Under the pieces are notes generated by a model. It had not been told where the DNA came from. It ran no database searches and saw nothing but the letters and a program-made list of their open reading frames with translations. From CBDCYH01 sp965224105 (GTDB lineage: Bacteria; Bacteroidota; Rhodothermia; Rhodothermales; JABDKH01), in the NCBI GenBank assembly GCA_965224105.1, contig CBDCYH010000002.1, positions 744,001 through 808,000 of the forward strand: a stretch of 64,000 nt of DNA. The letters are read 5' to 3'. Position 1 is the stretch's first letter, and each line of letters starts with the position of its first letter. The position numbers and the translations under genes were made by a program. Shown here piece by piece: positions 59,955-64,000 of this stretch.

Positions 59955-60427
59955 CCGAGCCTTTTCTCGAATCGCAATCTGAAATCCCGGTATACACTGT
60001 TGAAGTCGGCACGGACGACGCGGTAGCCCTCGGATAAACCCATCACGGTCATACCCGAGTGCAGGTTTGGAAAGGTGTCATACGCCATCTTCTTGTAACC
60101 CCTCTCCCTACTGATCTTCTCCATCTCGTAGAGCATTGCACGCGCGGCACCGCGGCCACGATACTCATCCAACACTCCGCCCTTCGCAGAATAAAAGGTG
60201 AAACGGTTTTCGCGATAGCCAACCTTGAACCCAATAGGGACATCCCCAATGAAGGCTATAAGCATCAGGAGGTCTTCTCGTTCGAGAGAATTGATAATCC
60301 GCTGCTCCTGGAAGATTCGAGTATTGAGGTCGCGGATTGTTGGAAGGGAATCGAGGGTAACAGATTTGATGACAATGGCTGGATCAACATCCCCCATCCG
60401 CTCGATATTTGTTGTTGTCGTTTCCAT
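59951..60427 (-). CDS. GNAT-family N-acetyltransferase
   Basis: 158 residues. The acetyl-CoA loop is VLDEYRGRGAARAML near residue 92 (R/QxxGxG/A form), preceded by IGFKVGYRE and followed by KMAYDTFPN and the YRVVRADFNSVY end. The acceptor cannot be deduced. It lies 15 bases after the helicase stop on the same strand. Confidence 0.88.
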   Translation of the reverse strand: METTTTNIERMGDVDPAIVIKSVTLDSLPTIRDLNTRIFQEQRIINSLEREDLLMLIAFIGDVPIGFKVGYRENRFTFYSAKGGVLDEYRGRGAARAMLYEMEKISRERGYKKMAYDTFPNLHSGMTVMGLSEGYRVVRADFNSVYRDFRLRFEKRLG

Positions 60428-60442
60428 TCCACCTCACCTGGC

Positions 60443-62467
60443 CTACTCCAGTTCTTTTCCCTCAAGTTTCTTTGGCTGGGTTCCTTCAGGCTCCTCAACC
60501 AGTACCCATGGCTCCAGCAGCTCCTCTGGAATCTCTGCGATATATCGGCTGGGTTTGGTAAAGTATTCACCCTGAAACCTTTTATACTGCACACTTGGGT
60601 AAGAAATAAAGAGATTATTTTCTGCCCGGGTCACGGCGACGTAAAGTAACCGCAATTCCTCGTCCAAAGAGTCCTGATCATTCAGGGAATATGCGGATGG
60701 CAATACGCCGTCCAGTGCCTGAATTAAAAAGACCGTATGGTACTCCAGCCCCTTAGCCGAATGGATAGTCGACAAAACCAACGGTGCTTCGTCTTTCTCG
60801 GCGGAGTCAACATCAAGAGCAGACAACTCTATCGGATCGAGGGCCATCGATGACAACATGGCTTCACGATCCTTGAACTGCTCCGTCAACCCGAGAAGTT
60901 GTTCGAGATCCTGCTTTCGCTTGGGGTAGTCTTCGAAATATTTGCGCTCAAGAATGGGTTCGTAGTAATCCAGCAGAAGCTCCACCTGACTGGACAGACG
61001 TTTCTTGCCCGGAAACAATTCCTTCAACAGCAGAAAAAGTCGCTTGAGCTCAACCTGGTACTTAGGCGAGTACGGACGATCTTCCAGCTCGAACGGATTC
61101 TTTTCACCAGACAAAATCCAGGAAATGATTTCGCTCGCTGTCTTCGGACCGACACCTTCGAGCAGCTGCAATATTCTCGTCCATGCCACCGCATCTCGGG
61201 GGTTCTCCAGAACTTTCAGGTACGCCATCACATCCTTGACATGCGCCGCCTCACTTAGCTTTACACCGCCGTACTTGACGAATGGAATGTTCCTGTTTGC
61301 GCATTCTATTTCGAGCGCGTACGAGTTAAAGCCGCTCCTGAACAACACGGCGATCCGATTCAATGGAACGTCCTGCTCCCGAAGATGCATTATCATCTGA
61401 CAAACGAAACGGCACTCATCCCGCTCATCCGGTGCAACCACTACGGCAGGCAATTCCCCAACCCTGTCCTCCGAAAAAAGCGTTTTGTCATACTTTTGCG
61501 TGGCTTGTTCCAGCACGCGGTTTGCTAGATCCAATATCTGCTGCGTGGAGCGATAGTTGTGTTCGAGTTTCAGCACCTGAACATTCTCGAAGGTTTCCGG
61601 GAATGCAAATATGTTCTGCGAATCTGCGCCTCGGAATCGGTAGATACTTTGGGCATCGTCCCCCACCACCATAACATTCTCATGTACGGAGGATAACAAC
61701 CTCACAAGCTCGGCCTGCCGCGCATTTGTGTCCTGGTATTCGTCCACCAGGATGTGCTGGCACTTGGATGCCTCCGTGCGAAGCACAGATGGATTCTCTT
61801 GCAATAGTCTCGTAGCGTTTTCCAGAAGATCGTCGTAGTCCATCAATCCGTGTTGCTGCTTGTAGCGGCGGTACAAATTGTGGAGTCTGACTATTTGCTC
61901 CGTGAAATCAAGGAACTGAGGGTATCGGAGTTCCAGGATTTCGGGGACGGGTTGGCACAGGCTGGCGGACGAAGAAAAAATGTTGTAGAGGTTTCGCTTT
62001 CGAGGAAACCTCTTTCCGGAACTCTGCAAACCCGCTGTTGTGCGCAACATGTCTACGACATCCGCTGCATCACCTGCATCGAGGATAGTAAAATTCCGTG
62101 GATAGCCTATTTCGGTTGCATACGTTCTAAGCAGAGTGAGCGAAAAGGCATGAAACGTCCCCCCTCTGACTAACCCACATCTTCCGTCCAACAAATCAGA
62201 TGCTCTGTTAATCATTTCGCTGGCGGCGCGGCGTGTAAATGTAAGCAGAGCTATCCGTTCTGGTCGTACACCCGACTCGACCAGATATGCGACTCGGTAT
62301 ATGAGTGTGCGTGTCTTGCCGGTCCCGGCGCCGGCTATCACAAGCAACCGACCGTCACCAGCAGTCGCCGCGGCAAACTGCTGGCTGTTCAACTCCCCTT
62401 GGTAGTCAATCGTTAGCGACGACCGGGTAGCGGGTTCGTCTTTCGTAAGGATAAATTTTCGAGCCAT
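60443..62467 (-). CDS. UvrD/Rep/PcrA-type superfamily I DNA helicase
   Basis: ATP-driven 3'-5' helicase for repair or replication restart. 674 residues. Motif I is GAGTGKT at 46-52, motif Ia is LTFTRRAASEM, motif II VDEYQDT near residue 237, motif III GDDAQSIYRFRGA, and motif IV HNYRSTQQIL. Motif V is STIHSAKGLE and motif VI VAVTRAENNLFISYP. Length is that of PcrA/Rep rather than AddA or RecB. It lies upstream of the GNAT gene and divergent from parA. Confidence 0.94.
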   Translation of the reverse strand: MARKFILTKDEPATRSSLTIDYQGELNSQQFAAATAGDGRLLVIAGAGTGKTRTLIYRVAYLVESGVRPERIALLTFTRRAASEMINRASDLLDGRCGLVRGGTFHAFSLTLLRTYATEIGYPRNFTILDAGDAADVVDMLRTTAGLQSSGKRFPRKRNLYNIFSSSASLCQPVPEILELRYPQFLDFTEQIVRLHNLYRRYKQQHGLMDYDDLLENATRLLQENPSVLRTEASKCQHILVDEYQDTNARQAELVRLLSSVHENVMVVGDDAQSIYRFRGADSQNIFAFPETFENVQVLKLEHNYRSTQQILDLANRVLEQATQKYDKTLFSEDRVGELPAVVVAPDERDECRFVCQMIMHLREQDVPLNRIAVLFRSGFNSYALEIECANRNIPFVKYGGVKLSEAAHVKDVMAYLKVLENPRDAVAWTRILQLLEGVGPKTASEIISWILSGEKNPFELEDRPYSPKYQVELKRLFLLLKELFPGKKRLSSQVELLLDYYEPILERKYFEDYPKRKQDLEQLLGLTEQFKDREAMLSSMALDPIELSALDVDSAEKDEAPLVLSTIHSAKGLEYHTVFLIQALDGVLPSAYSLNDQDSLDEELRLLYVAVTRAENNLFISYPSVQYKRFQGEYFTKPSRYIAEIPEELLEPWVLVEEPEGTQPKKLEGKELE

Positions 62468-62596
62468 GGAGAGAGGCCGGGAACTGCGAACTTGTGCTGC
62501 AAGATAACAGATTGTTGCCGCACAAAGATGGTAAATGGTGTGATTAGACGACCGTCATCCAAAGACTGCCTCTTAGGGACTGACACCGATTTTCGC

Positions 62597-62604
62597 TACA
62601 TTTA
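62597..62604 (+). promoter_or_regulatory. -7-like box upstream of parA
   Basis: TACATTTA has one mismatch to TAnnTTTG, 62 bases before the parA ATG. The -33 region has no TTG. It is the best candidate in the 199-base gap between the helicase and parA, which otherwise shows nothing recognisable. Confidence 0.2.
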
Positions 62605-62666
62605 GATCAGTTTAGGCCGGGCTGAAGACCGGCGAACATCGATTTCTTCTACACGTTCACCGAGAG

Positions 62667-63461
62667 ATGGGAAAAGTAATAGCAGTAGCTAATCAGAAAG
62701 GAGGCGTAGGTAAAACTACGACCGCGGTGAACCTTGCTTCGTCTTTGGGTGCATCGGAATTTCATACTTTACTCATTGATCTGGATCCGCAGGCAAATTG
62801 CACATCGGGGATAGGAATCAATCCGCGAAGCGTCTCGCCAACCAGCTACGAAATCCTGATTGGTACAGCGAGGATAGAGGACACGATTATGACGACGGCC
62901 ATGCCCTATCTGGACATTGTGCCGAGTCACATCAATCTCGTGGGAGCAGAAATCGAGATGATAGACGCAGAGGACCGCGAGAGGGTGATGAAAAAGTCGA
63001 TCGCCCGAATTAAGGACCGCTACTCTTTCATTGTAATCGACTGTCCACCGTCGCTTGGGCTACTCACACTGAACTCGCTCACTGCTGCGGACTCCGTTTT
63101 GATTCCAGTGCAGGCAGAATACTTTGCCCTTGAGGGTCTTGGACAATTACTCAATACCATCAAGCTGGTCCGAAAAAATCTGAATCGGGACCTTGAAATC
63201 GAAGGCGTCCTGCTTACAATGTATGATGCGAGATTACGTTTGGCGAAGCAGGTGGCCGAGGAGCTAAGAAAATATTTTGGAGACAAGGTCTTTGAAACGA
63301 TCGTGCAGAGAAACGTCCGGCTCTCGGAGGCTCCGAGCTTCGGCAAGCCGGTAATATTGTATGATGCGACGAGTACGGGCTCTCGCAATTACATGGGGCT
63401 TGCAAGTGAAGTGATTCAACAAAACCAACACATCCTCAGGTCAGAGCAGCCGTCGAGCTAG
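62667..63461 (+). CDS. parA: Chromosome-partitioning ATPase ParA/Soj
   Basis: Deviant-Walker ATPase that moves origin regions apart with ParB. 264 residues. The Walker A signature KGGVGKTT is at 11-18 with the extra lysine at 11. The switch strands are DLDPQANCTSG near residue 38 and VIDCPPSLGLLTLNSL near residue 124. Followed 29 bases later by parB. parA-parB usually lies near the replication origin, so this end of the window may be close to oriC. Confidence 0.96.
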   Translation: MGKVIAVANQKGGVGKTTTAVNLASSLGASEFHTLLIDLDPQANCTSGIGINPRSVSPTSYEILIGTARIEDTIMTTAMPYLDIVPSHINLVGAEIEMIDAEDRERVMKKSIARIKDRYSFIVIDCPPSLGLLTLNSLTAADSVLIPVQAEYFALEGLGQLLNTIKLVRKNLNRDLEIEGVLLTMYDARLRLAKQVAEELRKYFGDKVFETIVQRNVRLSEAPSFGKPVILYDATSTGSRNYMGLASEVIQQNQHILRSEQPSS

Positions 63462-63490
63462 ATCGGCACGAGGTACATTCTTATCGATCC

Positions 63491-64000
63491 ATGGCAAAAA
63501 AATCGGCACTTGGTAGAGGTCTTGGCGCGCTTCTGGACACAACAGATGGAACTGATGAGTCCTCCGTACCGGGCGCGTTTGACATTCAAAGCCGTGCCCG
63601 CGAATCTGCCAGGATCTTTGAGATCGAAGTAACCCACATTACTGCCAACCCGTACCAGCCGCGCAAGACTTTCTCCGAAGAGTCACTGGCCGAACTCGCA
63701 GACTCAATCCGACAGCTCGGAATTATCCAGCCGGTCACCGTGAAAGACGTCGGTCGGGGCAGGTACCAACTCATTTCTGGTGAGAGACGGCTACGCGCAT
63801 CCAAACTGGCTGGCCTCAGAAGAATTCCGGCCTACGTGCGGGATGCGACGACCGAATCGATGCTCGAGATGGCAATTGTTGAAAACATCCAACGAGAGGA
63901 GCTTGACCCCATTGAAGTTGCGCTGGGATATCAGCAGCTGATCGAAGAGTGCGATCTCAACCAGGAGGCAGTTGCCAAAAAAATCGGCAAGAACAGATCT
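63491..64000 (+). CDS. parB: Chromosome-partitioning protein ParB (5' part, cut by window end)
   Basis: The first 170 codons of ParB, reading out of the window. The start MAKKSALGRGLGALL is the typical ParB N-terminus that contacts ParA. The CTP-binding/ParB domain follows with NPYQPRKTF near residue 53, GERRLRASKLAG near residue 97, and ENIQREELDPIEVALGYQQL near residue 133. The helix-turn-helix and C-terminal dimer domains lie beyond 64000. parS sites were not found in the window. Confidence 0.95.
   Translation, partial: MAKKSALGRGLGALLDTTDGTDESSVPGAFDIQSRARESARIFEIEVTHITANPYQPRKTFSEESLAELADSIRQLGIIQPVTVKDVGRGRYQLISGERRLRASKLAGLRRIPAYVRDATTESMLEMAIVENIQREELDPIEVALGYQQLIEECDLNQEAVAKKIGKNRS

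Noticed and set aside
1..64000. tRNA, rRNA, CRISPR or insertion-sequence content
   Set aside because: Intergenic gaps are short, and none showed a cloverleaf, direct-repeat spacing pattern or transposase-like frame on reading.
62468..64000. parS site near parAB
   Set aside because: No sequence close to the TGTTTCACGTGAAACA consensus was seen in the window.

Overview
The window looks like a chromosomal segment from a member of the Rhodothermota/Bacteroidota group, most likely a marine Rhodothermales-type bacterium. This is inferred from gene content, not from a marker gene. The clues are bacillithiol genes (bshB1, bshC), an Ig-like lipoprotein of the Bacteroidota kind, a PUR-domain protein (DUF3276), DUF5989, a TonB with long Pro/Glu/Asp runs, a DGGGP-synthase-like UbiA enzyme, and several -7 boxes of the Bacteroidota type (TAnnTTTG). 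Genes are tightly packed, many share start and stop bases, and GTG or TTG starts are common. No rRNA, tRNA, CRISPR array, insertion sequence or prophage was recognised.

Layout. 0-2.4 kb: the 5' end of prmC (minus strand, cut by the window edge) diverges from an alpha-glucan phosphorylase. 2.4-14.5 kb: a phenylacetate (paa) catabolic cluster in two minus-strand blocks, paaABCD and paaGHI-Y-Z. They are separated by a plus-strand block of a crotonase, a fused 2-oxoacid dehydrogenase E1 and a 553-residue Rossmann protein of unknown function. paaE, paaK and a thiolase are not in the window. 14.5-23.7 kb: a minus-strand housekeeping run with acylating aldehyde dehydrogenase, efp, accB, accC, gcvH, guaA, a TPR/periplasmic-binding protein, bamD, nadD and a small membrane protein. 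23.9-28.4 kb (plus): a small anti-sigma-like ORF, a degenerate RecA/KaiC-like plus GGDEF-like protein, and a TPR/outer-membrane beta-barrel protein. 28.4-38.6 kb: bshB1, leuS, a TIMP/NTR-like secreted protein, a CoA-binding protein and a lumazine-binding-like protein. A coupled set bshC - HDc3-type hydrolase - tandem PARP-zinc-finger protein follows, then a bifunctional nuclease, hisC and the PUR protein.

38.7-50.6 kb (minus): a BatD-like/trypsin/TPR protease, purine nucleoside phosphorylase, recX, UbiA, a methyltransferase and a one-domain asparaginase. These are followed by a complete histidine-to-glutamate route (hutG, hutI, hutH, hutU) headed by alanine dehydrogenase. 50.7-56.5 kb: an RNA methyltransferase, then plus-strand secreted/lipoprotein genes, the NAD(P)HX repair enzyme, a VanZ-like protein and TonB, closed by a strong terminator. 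56.5-64 kb: rpiA, two MacB-like permeases, DUF5989, a GNAT acetyltransferase, a UvrD-type helicase, and parA-parB, with parB cut by the window end.

Two parts are the least explained. One is the overlapping bshC/HD/PARP-finger set, which suggests a thiol-redox, alarmone-like and DNA-break-sensing link. The other is the degenerate KaiC/GGDEF protein overlapping a TPR-barrel protein, which could be a c-di-GMP-like or envelope-polymer export system. Both readings are inference from domains and gene overlap.
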